Source: Candidatus Methanocomedens sp.
GTDB taxonomy: Archaea; Halobacteriota; Methanosarcinia; Methanosarcinales; Methanocomedenaceae
Assembly: GCA_013374385.1 (NCBI GenBank)
Contig: QBUR01000178.1
Span: forward strand, 1-12,066
Reading direction: 5' to 3'
DNA: 12,066 nt
Every line of letters starts with the position of its first letter. Position 1 is the first letter of the stretch. Both the position numbers and the translations under genes were made by a program. This document shows positions 1-7,879 of this stretch, piece after piece. The notes under the pieces were generated by a model. That model saw nothing but the letters and a program-made list of their open reading frames with translations, searched no databases and had not been told where the DNA came from.

Positions 1-2085
1 AATAATAAATTTCCTTCGTTGTTAATTCCTGTTAAACTGGCAGAAGAGGAATATTCTGTCTATCGTGCATCCGATCTATTCCTGAGGATATTGGAGGAAT
101 ATAAAGAAGATACTTCAGACATCCTATCTTTGGAGCAGGAAGATGAAATCCTGCATGCTGCAGTGGATAAACTTAACCAGATTTCAAAACAGGATGGGAA
201 GAGATTTATTATTTTTGTTGAAAATCTACATGAGCTTTTCAAGCAGTTGGAAAAAGAAGAACTTCACAAATTGAGATCGATATTCCAGACAAATGACATT
301 TTTTCAGTAGTGGCTACTGCTCCGTTGATTTTCCCTTCTTTATCAGGACATGATGAACCATTTTATAATTTTTTCCATATCCAACACCTCAAGGAATTTT
401 CATATAATGAAATTAAGGAGTTGATGCAAAAAATAGCAGAAACCGAAGATGGGGGGGAGTTTTTCGAAAAATACGAACAATACGAGGAAAGGATACACGG
501 CATGGTGCACCTTACGGGAGGCAGTCCGAGACTTGTATTCCTTTTTTATGAGATGATTACCGGGGGAGAAATTGAGAACATTGAAAAGGCGTTTTTCAAG
601 GTCATAGATGAACACACACCCTTCTACCAGGAGATATTCCAGATGTTAACAGGACAGCAGAGACGAATATTTGATGTCCTGATTTCTTTTGGGGAAACTG
701 CTACACCCAAGGAGATTTCTGAAAAAGCAAGGATTAAACTCCAGACTGTTAATACGCAGCTAAGGAGGCTGGAAACAGACGGTTATGTTATTTCTCGGCC
801 AATGGGAAGGCACACCAAATATGAAGTAAGGGAACGGCTTTTCAGGCTCTGGCGTGAGATGCGACAGCCATTTGGGAGAAAGAGGGTATCAATTCTTTTG
901 GATTTCTTGCAGTTGTGGTACACACCTAAAGAGCGGAAAGAGCTTTTCAAATCAAAGTTTGAACTTCTTGAAACGGGTGAAAAATCAGTACTCAGGGATC
1001 TATGTTATTATGCTGAAATCCAGCCCCTTGAATTCAAAACAGAGGCTCTGTTAAAACTTACACCTAAACTTATTGAATTGGGAGAACGGGATGAAGCTGT
1101 CTATGAAATTGGCAAATTAAAGGAATTTGCAGTTCAGAGCAAAGATAAAGAACTGAAAGGCAAAATACCGCTCTATGAAGGACAATTGCTGATTTCTGAA
1201 GATAAATATGAAGAGGCACTTGAATTTTTCAATCTGGCTCTTGACATTAATCCAAAAGATGATATTGCACTATCAAGAAAAGGTATTGCCTTAATAAATC
1301 TTGGTAAACATGAAGAAGCACTTGAATCTTTGAATCAAGCTCTTGAGATTGACCCAAAAGATGATATTGCACTATCAAATAAAGGTATTGCCTTACTAAA
1401 TCTTAGTAAGCATGAAGAGGCACTTGAATCTTTGAATCTGGCTCTTGAGATTGACCCAAAAGATGAAATTATCCTCAAAAACAAGGCACAGGCACTTTTA
1501 AGATTGGAACGGTATGAAGAGGGGCTGGAAATAGCAACGAAAATATCAGACGTAATTACAGACAATCAGTCTAAAATTGAGATTGTGCTTATTATTATTG
1601 AAGCTTATCTTGGTCTTGATAGAAAAGCAGAGGCTACCCTTGAGATAGAAAAAATAAAAAATACAATCGCTGACCATGAGCCGTATTTGATTGAAGACTT
1701 TACAGGGTTTTGTCTAATTCTTGCTATGGAAGAATTGAAAGACAGTAATTGTGGAAGTGCAGCAAAATTCATTAAAATGGCTTTTGAGAATAGCTCAAAA
1801 TTGGAGATAGGTATTGTCAAAGAATTGACAATGAATTTTTTAAAGGATTCAGCCGATTCTGGAGAACTGCAAGTTATTAAAGCAGCAGCAGAGGAAATAT
1901 TAAATCAGCAAAAAGATGAATTGACAGGACTTCTCAGACCCATCTTGAAGGCAATAGAAATCATCGAAACAAGAGAACTCAAGAAATACTATGACCTTCA
2001 GATCGAAGAAAGGGAGATTGTGGCAGATGTGGTGAGGAAAATCACAAAATCCGATGAATTGGTGCTAGATGACTCCATAAAGTAA
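1..2085 (+). CDS. STAND-like NTPase / winged-helix / TPR protein, 5'-truncated by window edge
   Basis: The frame is open from base 1 (in-frame codons run to the left edge), so the start lies outside the window; a TTG at 19 is only an internal codon. Numbering from that TTG, residues 1-200 look like the second half of an AAA+/STAND NTPase: a Walker-B-like strand near 62-71 (FIIFVENLHE), a sensor-1-like strand near 94-100 (IFSVVAT), and a TGGSPR motif near 166-171 typical of archaeal ATPases. The P-loop would lie upstream, out of view. Residues about 211-283 resemble a winged helix (EISEKARIKLQTVNTQLRRL as recognition region, then a basic wing). From about 364 there are TPR units, at least three 34-residue repeats starting at 398, 432 and 466, followed by a helical tail. 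This architecture is usual for archaeal regulatory or STAND-type proteins; the target is unknown. It is AT-rich and convergent with the mmp cluster, so probably unrelated to it. Confidence 0.85.
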   Translation, partial: NNKFPSLLIPVKLAEEEYSVYRASDLFLRILEEYKEDTSDILSLEQEDEILHAAVDKLNQISKQDGKRFIIFVENLHELFKQLEKEELHKLRSIFQTNDIFSVVATAPLIFPSLSGHDEPFYNFFHIQHLKEFSYNEIKELMQKIAETEDGGEFFEKYEQYEERIHGMVHLTGGSPRLVFLFYEMITGGEIENIEKAFFKVIDEHTPFYQEIFQMLTGQQRRIFDVLISFGETATPKEISEKARIKLQTVNTQLRRLETDGYVISRPMGRHTKYEVRERLFRLWREMRQPFGRKRVSILLDFLQLWYTPKERKELFKSKFELLETGEKSVLRDLCYYAEIQPLEFKTEALLKLTPKLIELGERDEAVYEIGKLKEFAVQSKDKELKGKIPLYEGQLLISEDKYEEALEFFNLALDINPKDDIALSRKGIALINLGKHEEALESLNQALEIDPKDDIALSNKGIALLNLSKHEEALESLNLALEIDPKDEIILKNKAQALLRLERYEEGLEIATKISDVITDNQSKIEIVLIIIEAYLGLDRKAEATLEIEKIKNTIADHEPYLIEDFTGFCLILAMEELKDSNCGSAAKFIKMAFENSSKLEIGIVKELTMNFLKDSADSGELQVIKAAAEEILNQQKDELTGLLRPILKAIEIIETRELKKYYDLQIEEREIVADVVRKITKSDELVLDDSIK
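1210..1515 (+). repeat. 102-bp tandem repeats encoding TPR units
   Basis: Three consecutive 102-base units start at 1210, 1312 and 1414, each encoding one 34-residue TPR. By hand comparison units 1 and 2 differ at about 13 of 102 bases. Unit 3 matches unit 2 almost exactly over its first 50 or so bases, then diverges. Nucleotide-level identity, including synonymous sites, points to a fairly recent in-frame duplication rather than old TPR divergence. Confidence 0.85.
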
Positions 2086-2166
2086 TTTTGTGTTGTTGTT
2101 TTATTGGCTTTAATCCCAAGTTTCCCATCCAAAAATTGAAACCATTAGCAAGCACCTCTGTGCCTT

Positions 2167-2188
2167 CCAAAATTTAGCTAATTTTTGG
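2167..2188. terminator. Near-perfect palindrome, possible terminator
   Basis: The sequence runs CCAAAA-T-TTAGCTAA-T-TTTTGG: a 22-base palindrome with one mismatched pair and a TTAGCTAA centre. It lies about 80 bases after the TPR gene stop, and the right arm carries a run of five T on the plus strand, so it could end that transcript. It could equally be a protein-binding site. The A/T-rich stem would be weak as RNA. Confidence 0.35.
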
Positions 2189-2204
2189 TCGTAACAACTT
2201 CACT

Positions 2205-2459
2205 TTAGTAACTTACTCCAATTGACTTTAAATAAATTTTCGCCACTATACCCTCACACTGAAACAACTCCATAATCATTTTCTGTTGTGATTGGAGCTG
2301 CATCAAATTCAAAGATTCTTCACCTGTACTTTTTAAACTCATTTTTCCAATTATACCATCTCTTAAAATCTCATATGTCAATTCAAAGATCCGAGATGAA
2401 CTTAATGACATGAAGGGAAATGAAAGAAAAACTGTGCAACATAAATTTGAACTCACCAT
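2205..2459 (-). CDS. Doubtful small ORF, hypothetical
   Basis: An ATG at 2459 opens an 84-residue minus-strand frame ending at 2205. The first 20 or so residues are hydrophobic and Ser-rich; the rest is a mixed sequence without recognisable motifs. I see no Shine-Dalgarno sequence in front of the ATG, although the neighbouring real genes have clear ones. It lies downstream of mmp7 on the same strand but about 160 bases away. I do not recognise any family. It may be chance, or a remnant of a decayed gene. Confidence 0.18.
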   Translation of the reverse strand: MVSSNLCCTVFLSFPFMSLSSSRIFELTYEILRDGIIGKMSLKSTGEESLNLMQLQSQQKMIMELFQCEGIVAKIYLKSIGVSY

Positions 2460-2617
2460 AAATAAAAACCGCAATGGGAATGGAAAATATCAGGGGGATA
2501 AAGACCGCCATAAGATAATGCCTAATTCACGGAGTTAAAACTCCCCTGTTTATAGGAATGCTGTATGCCGACAGGTATACCATTAATCCGTACACGAATA
2601 TCCACAGACAGAACCCC

Positions 2618-3544
2618 TCATATCACATACCCGGTCTCACTCTTCGGCTTGATATCCACCAAAATAAAATTCTTCATATTACTGCGCCTGATATCAGCAA
2701 TATCCTTCAGCTTTATGCCCTCCACAAAAGACACCTCGCCAATCTTCGCATGAAACTCATCGTAATCCAGCTTCACCTTCAGCCCCTTCAACCTCAGCGT
2801 AATAGGCAGCGGAGACAACACCTGCTTTATCTCAGGCACCTGGTCCTCAATCTCCTTCTTCACCCTGGGCGGCATCACAGACTGCTGGTCCTTGCCAATA
2901 TCCTCCCGCAATTTATCCAGTATCTTGCCTACCTCAGCCACCATCATGTCCATGGCATGCATCTCATCCCCCTTTCGCATACGGTGGGCTACCCGCCCCA
3001 GATTACCGACATAAACATCAGCATTTTGAACACCATCCGATGCTATCTCGGGAGCACCGGTCACAACTATGGGTATCTCAATACCCTCAAACAATTTCGG
3101 CTTCGACTCAGTAATGCAATGCTTAAAATTCCCGAAAATATACACCGCAAGGTCATGCTCATTGATAAGGTCCCGTTCATAAGCATTTATCTGGCAAATC
3201 CTTGAACCCACGCCCCTACTCAAACCAACCATATTAGTCTTAGCACCTTTGCGGCGCAGGAACTCGGCAATATCACAGTCAAGATGTGGCAGGTGATGGT
3301 ACGCCAATGTAGGAGCCACCACAGCGATTTCTGCGCCTGATAAAGGTGCACGGGTCAATTCACCCAGCAACTTCCTGGTCATATCCTCGACCAGGGAGGT
3401 GTCCTTCATAGGCACCAGCATTATCATGATTACCTCGGTCTGCATGATATTCTTCTGGAGAATATAACCTCCAAGGTCCTCCACCAGTTCCACAAGCAAA
3501 TTATGCTTGTAGACCCCGCCCTCATACATCATAGGTTCAAGCAT
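2618..3544 (-). CDS. mmp7: Methanogenesis marker protein 7
   Basis: This 308-residue protein matches Mmp7 from end to end: the N-terminal run YEGGVYKHNLLVELVEDLGG, then a QTEVI strand (35-39). Cysteines at 90 (HLDCDIAEFL), 117 (SRICQINAYE) and 143 (NFKHC) are the probable cluster ligands or redox residues. The C-terminal third is basic and beta-rich. Family knowledge: Mmp7 occurs in MCR-bearing archaea and, as I recall, belongs to the MCR activation complex with McrC, Mmp3, Mmp17 and component A2, which reductively activates Ni-F430. The ATG at 3544 overlaps the end of mmp17 by 8 bases (ATG inside the last codons, TGA at 3537-3539), implying translational coupling. It is the last gene of the cluster. 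The exact role of Mmp7 within the complex cannot be read from the sequence. Confidence 0.92.
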   Translation of the reverse strand: MLEPMMYEGGVYKHNLLVELVEDLGGYILQKNIMQTEVIMIMLVPMKDTSLVEDMTRKLLGELTRAPLSGAEIAVVAPTLAYHHLPHLDCDIAEFLRRKGAKTNMVGLSRGVGSRICQINAYERDLINEHDLAVYIFGNFKHCITESKPKLFEGIEIPIVVTGAPEIASDGVQNADVYVGNLGRVAHRMRKGDEMHAMDMMVAEVGKILDKLREDIGKDQQSVMPPRVKKEIEDQVPEIKQVLSPLPITLRLKGLKVKLDYDEFHAKIGEVSFVEGIKLKDIADIRRSNMKNFILVDIKPKSETGYVI

Positions 3545-4148
3545 TGGAACTCACCCTATCAAGCAACTTATCAAGTATAGCCTGTCCCCTGTCCTTCCAC
3601 TCCTGTTTAATAGCATCCTCTGACGCTACAAAAAGAATATATTCCTTTGTCATCTGATGATACCTGACCCTGAACCCCTCAGGAATTATCCTCAACATAG
3701 AATCAACTATCCTGTCATCTATCTCTCCAGCTTTCTCATCGATTACCATTTCACTTAAAATATCAACTTCATCCATATAATCAGGAGTCTCCACCGCCAC
3801 AAGTGTGCGTTCCTCATGAATTATATTACCCCTGCCATAGCGTTCCCATAATTTTTCAAGCAATTGCGGAATATAAGCCTCTTTATTAAGTTTAATAAGA
3901 ACCTGTTGCTTCCCGTAATCCCCAATCTCCAGATCAGCAAAATCCTTAATATGCACTGAAGCCAGTCCGGGATGCCGCAACCCCACAAAAATGAAAACCG
4001 GCTCGGTAACATCAACATATACCCTAACCTTCTCAATTACCCTGCCCAGCGAAAGGTCAGACAGCACATCTGAGATAACTTTTTTATAAATAATGGCACC
4101 AACCTCTTCCCCTGGCGATTCCACGATGATCTTCTCATCTTCTTCCAT
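3537..4148 (-). CDS. mmp17: Methanogenesis marker protein 17
   Basis: The product has 203 residues and is acidic (first residues MEEDEK). It contains no cysteine, so it cannot ligate an Fe-S cluster through its own thiolates. Assignment rests on overall resemblance to Mmp17 (for example RVYVDVTEP and VFIFVGLRHPG near 42-60) and on its position between mmp15 and mmp7, where Mmp17 is normally found. Family knowledge: it is an MCR-restricted marker protein and, as I recall, part of the MCR activation complex. The ATG at 4148 is preceded by a clear GAGGAG about 8 bases upstream, in the 20-base gap after the mmp15 stop. Its 3' end overlaps the mmp7 start by 8 bases. The fold looks alpha/beta with no catalytic motif visible, which suggests a structural or docking role; that role is inference. 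Confidence 0.9.
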   Translation of the reverse strand: MEEDEKIIVESPGEEVGAIIYKKVISDVLSDLSLGRVIEKVRVYVDVTEPVFIFVGLRHPGLASVHIKDFADLEIGDYGKQQVLIKLNKEAYIPQLLEKLWERYGRGNIIHEERTLVAVETPDYMDEVDILSEMVIDEKAGEIDDRIVDSMLRIIPEGFRVRYHQMTKEYILFVASEDAIKQEWKDRGQAILDKLLDRVSSNA

Positions 4149-4168
4149 CTGTGTTACTCCTCTGTGGT

Positions 4169-5410
4169 CTATTTATTAATGAAACCCGAAGCCAATAGTG
4201 CTGCACCCACCGCACCAATGTACTGGGCATACGGCGGTACCGTCACTTCAATATTTAACAAGTCATGCATGGCCTTTGGTATACCCTCAATAAGCGATGA
4301 CCCGCCTACCATTATCAGCGGCTCCTTGACCTCTACTTCCTGCAATTGCTGCTCGAACACCTGTTCCACCACACTGTAACATGCAGCTGCTGCCACATCC
4401 TCAGGTACGGACCCTTTAGCCAGCGAATTGACCAAACTCTGGATACCGAACACGATACAATAACTGTTCATCTCCACATGTTCCTGCATCCCCTTCACAG
4501 CCAGCGCACCCAGTTCAGTAATATCAACACCCAGACGCTTGGAAGTCATTTCCAAAAACCGGCCTGATGCACCCGCACATATACCGCCCATGGTGAACAT
4601 ACCAGGAATTCCATCCTGTACGGATATGGCCTTGTTGTCCATTCCTCCAATATCAATAACAGTTGCCTGACCTTTCTGATGACCGGCCAGATACACTGCA
4701 CCTTTGGAATTCACAGTAATCTCTTCCTGTATCAGGTCAGCTTTGAATTCATCACCAATCAGGAACCTGCCATAACCCGTGACACCAAGTGCCTGTATCT
4801 CATCCCTGGTAATTCCTGCTTCCTTCATAGCATTGTTCAGTGCTTCGGTAGCGCTTTCCATAACCTTCACAGTAGGCACCCAGCCCGTACCAATCACTTT
4901 ATCGTCTTGCATTATCACCGCTTTTGTGGTGGTAGACCCTGAATCAATACCCGCGGTCAGTCCTTCTTGATGTTCCCTGGCAAGCAAACTACGCCGCCTG
5001 GCAGTGGTGGTAAGAGCCTCCAGTCTTGTGAGCAGAGTAGCAGCCGTAGTACGTTCAGTAAATGAATAACTGATAACCGGAAACTTCGAGTTCTCATGAA
5101 TATACCTGCGCATCTCATTTCGCACCAGGGCAGCCTCAGCACACCTGAAACAGGTCGCAATCAGCACCGCATCAGCATTTGTTTTCCCATCCACCAGCGC
5201 CTGCGCCCTTGCCATCATCAACTTCAAATCCGGGCTGGCCACCTGGAGACCAAAACTTTCCTCCACGGCCTTAACATCGTCAATAGTTATCTCAGGGAAA
5301 ATGATTTCTGCATCTACCATCGCAGCAGCCGTTTCAATCTCTTTCTGGATACCACTGTACTCACTACCGCAAGACAACTGGGCAATCTTAACAAGATTCT
5401 CCTTCGCCAT
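4169..5410 (-). CDS. mmp15: Methanogenesis marker protein 15 (ASKHA/BadF-BcrA-type ATPase)
   Basis: This 413-residue protein has two parts. Residues 1-150 form a marker-specific domain with a CGSEYSGIQ motif (Cys14) and a CFRC motif (Cys87, Cys90). Residues 151-413 form an acetate-kinase/Hsp70-fold ATPase: phosphate-1 loop GIDSGSTTTK (154-163), phosphate-2 loop VIDIGGMDNK (251-260), adenosine motif VGGSS (368-372). Cys278 (GGICAGASG) and Cys318 (NSYCIVFG), about 40 residues apart, match the pair that holds the intersubunit [4Fe-4S] cluster in 2-hydroxyacyl-CoA dehydratase and benzoyl-CoA reductase activators. ATP-driven low-potential electron transfer is therefore a sound inference; the partner is not shown. 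Start: ATG at 5410 lies 1 base after the mmp5 stop, with GGGGG about 9 bases upstream. An in-frame ATG at 5419 sits directly against that GGGGG and is less likely. Confidence 0.93.
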   Translation of the reverse strand: MAKENLVKIAQLSCGSEYSGIQKEIETAAAMVDAEIIFPEITIDDVKAVEESFGLQVASPDLKLMMARAQALVDGKTNADAVLIATCFRCAEAALVRNEMRRYIHENSKFPVISYSFTERTTAATLLTRLEALTTTARRRSLLAREHQEGLTAGIDSGSTTTKAVIMQDDKVIGTGWVPTVKVMESATEALNNAMKEAGITRDEIQALGVTGYGRFLIGDEFKADLIQEEITVNSKGAVYLAGHQKGQATVIDIGGMDNKAISVQDGIPGMFTMGGICAGASGRFLEMTSKRLGVDITELGALAVKGMQEHVEMNSYCIVFGIQSLVNSLAKGSVPEDVAAAACYSVVEQVFEQQLQEVEVKEPLIMVGGSSLIEGIPKAMHDLLNIEVTVPPYAQYIGAVGAALLASGFINK

Positions 5411-5411
5411 A

Positions 5412-5876
5412 TCACTCATCCCCCTTACCGGATTGTGCCCCTGACAACCCGTCCAGGAACTCACGTATCTTATGCACGAATATCTTTGCCTCGTCCTCTG
5501 TGTTAGGATAATCCAGCTCAAGTAAAGGCACCTTCTTTGCCCGCACAAGGAAATTTATCAATTCATTAGTACGTGCACAGCCCATACATCCAAAAGCGAT
5601 GTCGGGCTCTCTCACAATAATACCTGCCTCTGCTTCCTCCAGCAGGGGACCCAGCAGTGACATCCTGCCTCTCACGCCTGAAGGTACTTCCACAGCCGCG
5701 TACTTCAATCCCAGTTTTGGGTCCTCTGGTGTGATATTAATAGGCGGCGAATCCAGACCTGCTGTGCGAATCTTTTTTCCTATCTCCTGCATCATAGCCA
5801 GAGGTTCGTGACCGAACCTGTCTACAAGGTCTGACAGTATCAAACTGTTGCTGGGGTAAATGAAAACTTTAACCAT
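5412..5876 (-). CDS. mmp5: Methanogenesis marker protein 5
   Basis: The product is a small 154-residue protein starting MVKVFIYPSNSLILSDLVDR, the usual Mmp5 opening. Other family-like segments are VRGRMSLLGPLLEEAE near 68-83 and FGCMGCARTNE near 95-105. The only two cysteines form a CxxC (97 and 100), suited to binding metal or to thiol chemistry. Family knowledge: this marker occurs only in MCR-bearing archaea and I know of no established function. The ATG at 5876 is favoured because GAGG lies 8 bases upstream, overlapping the mmp6 stop, and the spacing from that stop is 10 bases. A longer reading from 5915 would add a basic tail and overlap mmp6, and is unlikely. The 3' end is 1 base from the preferred mmp15 start, so the two are probably coupled. 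Confidence 0.92.
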   Translation of the reverse strand: MVKVFIYPSNSLILSDLVDRFGHEPLAMMQEIGKKIRTAGLDSPPINITPEDPKLGLKYAAVEVPSGVRGRMSLLGPLLEEAEAGIIVREPDIAFGCMGCARTNELINFLVRAKKVPLLELDYPNTEDEAKIFVHKIREFLDGLSGAQSGKGDE

Positions 5877-5886
5877 CTTAATAACC

Positions 5887-6333
5887 TCATTCTGATTCTT
5901 TGACCTCTTTTTCAATTATGTCCTTAAATTTTTCAATAGTAAGATGCGGCGGTGTAACGTCTTTTATTTCAGGCATCTCTCCTCGTTCAATCTCATCCAG
6001 TGCTTCCGTAAAATACGGCAGGAGAGCAAATTCTACCTCATGCTGATGGAACCCGGGTTTAGCACCTCCGCCCTGGCTTGCCCTGCATCGGTTTGAACTC
6101 CCTGGAGGCACTCCTCGCTCCTTGATAAATATCCGGTTTGGGTCCAGGTTCCTGATTTCCCTGGCCACCCTATTCACTTCAGACCTCTTACCTTCGATAA
6201 TAAGACCAAAACACGTCTCCTTGACCGTGATATCCGCCTTGCTCTCGTAGATCTTGATAACTAAATCACTGGGCAGGGTAAATGTGGAGTGCAGCACTAT
6301 CATCTTGCTGATAATGTCATTATCGTCATTCAT
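5887..6333 (-). CDS. mmp6: Methanogenesis marker protein 6
   Basis: This 148-residue protein carries the Mmp6 hallmark FIKERGVPPG (69-78) followed by RCRASQGGGAKPGFHQHE (82-99), a Cys83, Gly-rich and His96/His98 combination that looks like a binding or active site. The only other cysteine is Cys41. The N-terminal half reads as a small alpha/beta domain, the C-terminus as an acidic helix. Family knowledge: it is conserved in MCR-bearing archaea; I know of no proven biochemical role. The ATG at 6333 overlaps the mmp3 stop by 8 bases (TGA at 6326-6328), the same arrangement as mmp17/mmp7, so translation is probably coupled to mmp3. Its TGA lies 10 bases before the mmp5 ATG and overlaps the mmp5 ribosome binding site. 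Confidence 0.93.
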   Translation of the reverse strand: MNDDNDIISKMIVLHSTFTLPSDLVIKIYESKADITVKETCFGLIIEGKRSEVNRVAREIRNLDPNRIFIKERGVPPGSSNRCRASQGGGAKPGFHQHEVEFALLPYFTEALDEIERGEMPEIKDVTPPHLTIEKFKDIIEKEVKESE

Positions 6334-7879
6334 CCTGCTCCACCTCCATCACATAGACGATATCACCTTGTTTAAACGCCAATAACTTCTCGGCGTCAGT
6401 TACTTTTCCAATAATATTGGTACAGTGGAACTTCTCACCCGTGGGACCATATCGCTTATCCTCCTTGGTTTTGACCCCCATTATACCATACATCTTAGAA
6501 GCCTGGTTGGTCACACCCATCTCGCCTGCGAGCACAATTTCCTTTGGTGTATTTTCAGGCATTATCTCCTTATATGACTCAACACGTTTGATGGTCTTTA
6601 ACAGAGTGGTGTTCTCATAAGTAAAATCCACAGGCAGTGGCCCTAATGGCCGCTCTTTAAGTCTAAGAGCATGTTTGAAAAACTCCACTGTCGTGGGTGC
6701 TTTGTCATAATAAAATTCTATATGGATCAACTGGTTAGGCGGGATACAAAAAGCAGATATTTTACCTCCGCCCAATATCTCCATTGTAGTTTCAGGACGC
6801 TGTTCAACTACTATAGCATCATCACCATCATAACCACCTATCTCCAATGTAAGCCCCCGCTCCTGTGCCAGTCCAGCGGCTTCATTGATGTTCAGACCCA
6901 GGAACATGACCCGTTCGGGTGTGGCCGTCACAGTGAGTTTATTACCTTTGTCAGCCAGCTTTATCAATTCTATTCCTTTCGTAACACTTCCTACAATAGA
7001 ATGTGCCACACTGCTGGTACGGTCCTCCTTTGAAATGAAGACCCTGCCCATTCCATCACCATGGGTACGTACCGCCACACTACCTTCTGAGCGGGAATCG
7101 AGCGATTCGAAAGGACAAATTTCGCCTTTAAGGACATCATCCACCACATAAGAACTTGAGATATCATCAACCCTAAAGAACCCGTGACGTACCAGACCAA
7201 AGAAATGTTCTGCACCTTCAGGTGAATCTTTATTCATTTCAACCGCAAAATAAGTAAAGATCTTCATACCATCTTCAAGTGCAGTATCCATGTCATTAGT
7301 AGTAATCTTATCAGTCAGGGTCTCCCATTTTATAACCGGTTCAATATCGGTAATGGTATCCCCCTGTTCCAGTTTTGCAAGGATGTTCTTGCTGCTTATG
7401 ACCTTTGCAAATACACCGCCGTCTACCGGGGAGCCGTGAGACGCCGTGTGATTGTTTTTTGCAATTATCACATAAGTATTCTTTGCATCATAACCGCCAG
7501 CTCCGAAGATAATATCATACCTCTTATACGCATATGTACCTCTATCGGGTTTAATGGTAGTTTCAACAGGACCAAAAGCCACTGCATCCGGAGTAGCCCA
7601 GTGAGCATGTAATTCCGTGCCAACAAATTTGGTAGCCAAGGTATTCAAAAATTCAGCTTTTTCGGAATCCACTTCTATCTTGAACTCACCTTTGTTCGTC
7701 TTCACACTGTATTCGGTGGTAAGCTCTTCACGCTCTTCCCCTCCTTTTACAATCCCTATTGTAGTACCTCTATGATAGGTTGTCTGTGTCTTTGTCAGCA
7801 ACTCGCTAAGTATAGCCCCCTCTTCCATCTCTACTGAAAGTTCATTCAACTCAACTGTGATAACACCGCTCACAAACAT
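6326..7879 (-). CDS. mmp3: Methanogenesis marker protein 3 (UPF0288 family)
   Basis: The product is 515-517 residues, full length for Mmp3/UPF0288. Family-like segments include ATPDAVAFGP (95-104), RHGFFRVDD (231-239), GDGMGRVFISKEDRTSS (274-290) and a Gly-rich NQASKMYGIMGVK (458-470). The C-terminal half is often annotated as cyclophilin-like. Cysteines are at 255, 378 and 486. Family knowledge: Mmp3 is confined to MCR-bearing archaea and, as I recall, is a component of the MCR activation complex with McrC, Mmp7, Mmp17 and A2. Start choice: the ATG at 7879 lies only 1 base after GGAGG, whereas the in-frame GTG at 7873 has a 7-base spacing from the same GGAGG. The GTG (515 residues) may be the true initiator. 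It follows atwA by 73 bases and is the first of the six tightly packed mmp genes; its stop overlaps mmp6. Confidence 0.93.
   Translation of the reverse strand: MFVSGVITVELNELSVEMEEGAILSELLTKTQTTYHRGTTIGIVKGGEEREELTTEYSVKTNKGEFKIEVDSEKAEFLNTLATKFVGTELHAHWATPDAVAFGPVETTIKPDRGTYAYKRYDIIFGAGGYDAKNTYVIIAKNNHTASHGSPVDGGVFAKVISSKNILAKLEQGDTITDIEPVIKWETLTDKITTNDMDTALEDGMKIFTYFAVEMNKDSPEGAEHFFGLVRHGFFRVDDISSSYVVDDVLKGEICPFESLDSRSEGSVAVRTHGDGMGRVFISKEDRTSSVAHSIVGSVTKGIELIKLADKGNKLTVTATPERVMFLGLNINEAAGLAQERGLTLEIGGYDGDDAIVVEQRPETTMEILGGGKISAFCIPPNQLIHIEFYYDKAPTTVEFFKHALRLKERPLGPLPVDFTYENTTLLKTIKRVESYKEIMPENTPKEIVLAGEMGVTNQASKMYGIMGVKTKEDKRYGPTGEKFHCTNIIGKVTDAEKLLAFKQGDIVYVMEVEQDE

Larger units (their letters stand above)
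2086..2617. other. AT-rich intergenic region between convergent genes
   Basis: This stretch separates the stop of the TPR protein (plus strand) from the stop of mmp7 (minus strand), so it holds the two 3' ends. I see a near-perfect 22-base palindrome at 2167-2188 and a short hairpin at 2531-2544 (GGAGTT, two-base loop, AACTCC). There is one doubtful minus-strand ORF at 2205-2459. I see no tRNA-like fold, no direct repeats and no convincing promoter. Confidence 0.6.

Noticed and set aside
1210..1515. CRISPR-like array
   Set aside because: The spacing is a constant 102 bases, there are no unique spacers, and the repeats are in frame within a TPR protein.
2531..2544. Hairpin GGAGTT-AA-AACTCC as the mmp7 terminator
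   Set aside because: The loop is too short for a stable hairpin as written and no T run follows it on the minus strand; kept only as a note in the intergenic entry.
2558..3205. Long plus-strand frame antisense to mmp7
   Set aside because: It is rich in His, Leu, Gln and Arg, as expected from reading a real gene backwards, and mmp7 on the other strand is a clear family match.
5411..5548. Longer mmp15 starting at 5548
   Set aside because: The extra 46 residues overlap mmp5 coding sequence and are Cys/Arg-rich without family resemblance; ATG 5410 has a suitably spaced GGGGG.
5877..5915. Longer mmp5 starting at 5915
   Set aside because: The added residues are a basic tail overlapping the mmp6 end; ATG 5876 has a GAGG 8 bases upstream and gives the normal family N-terminus.
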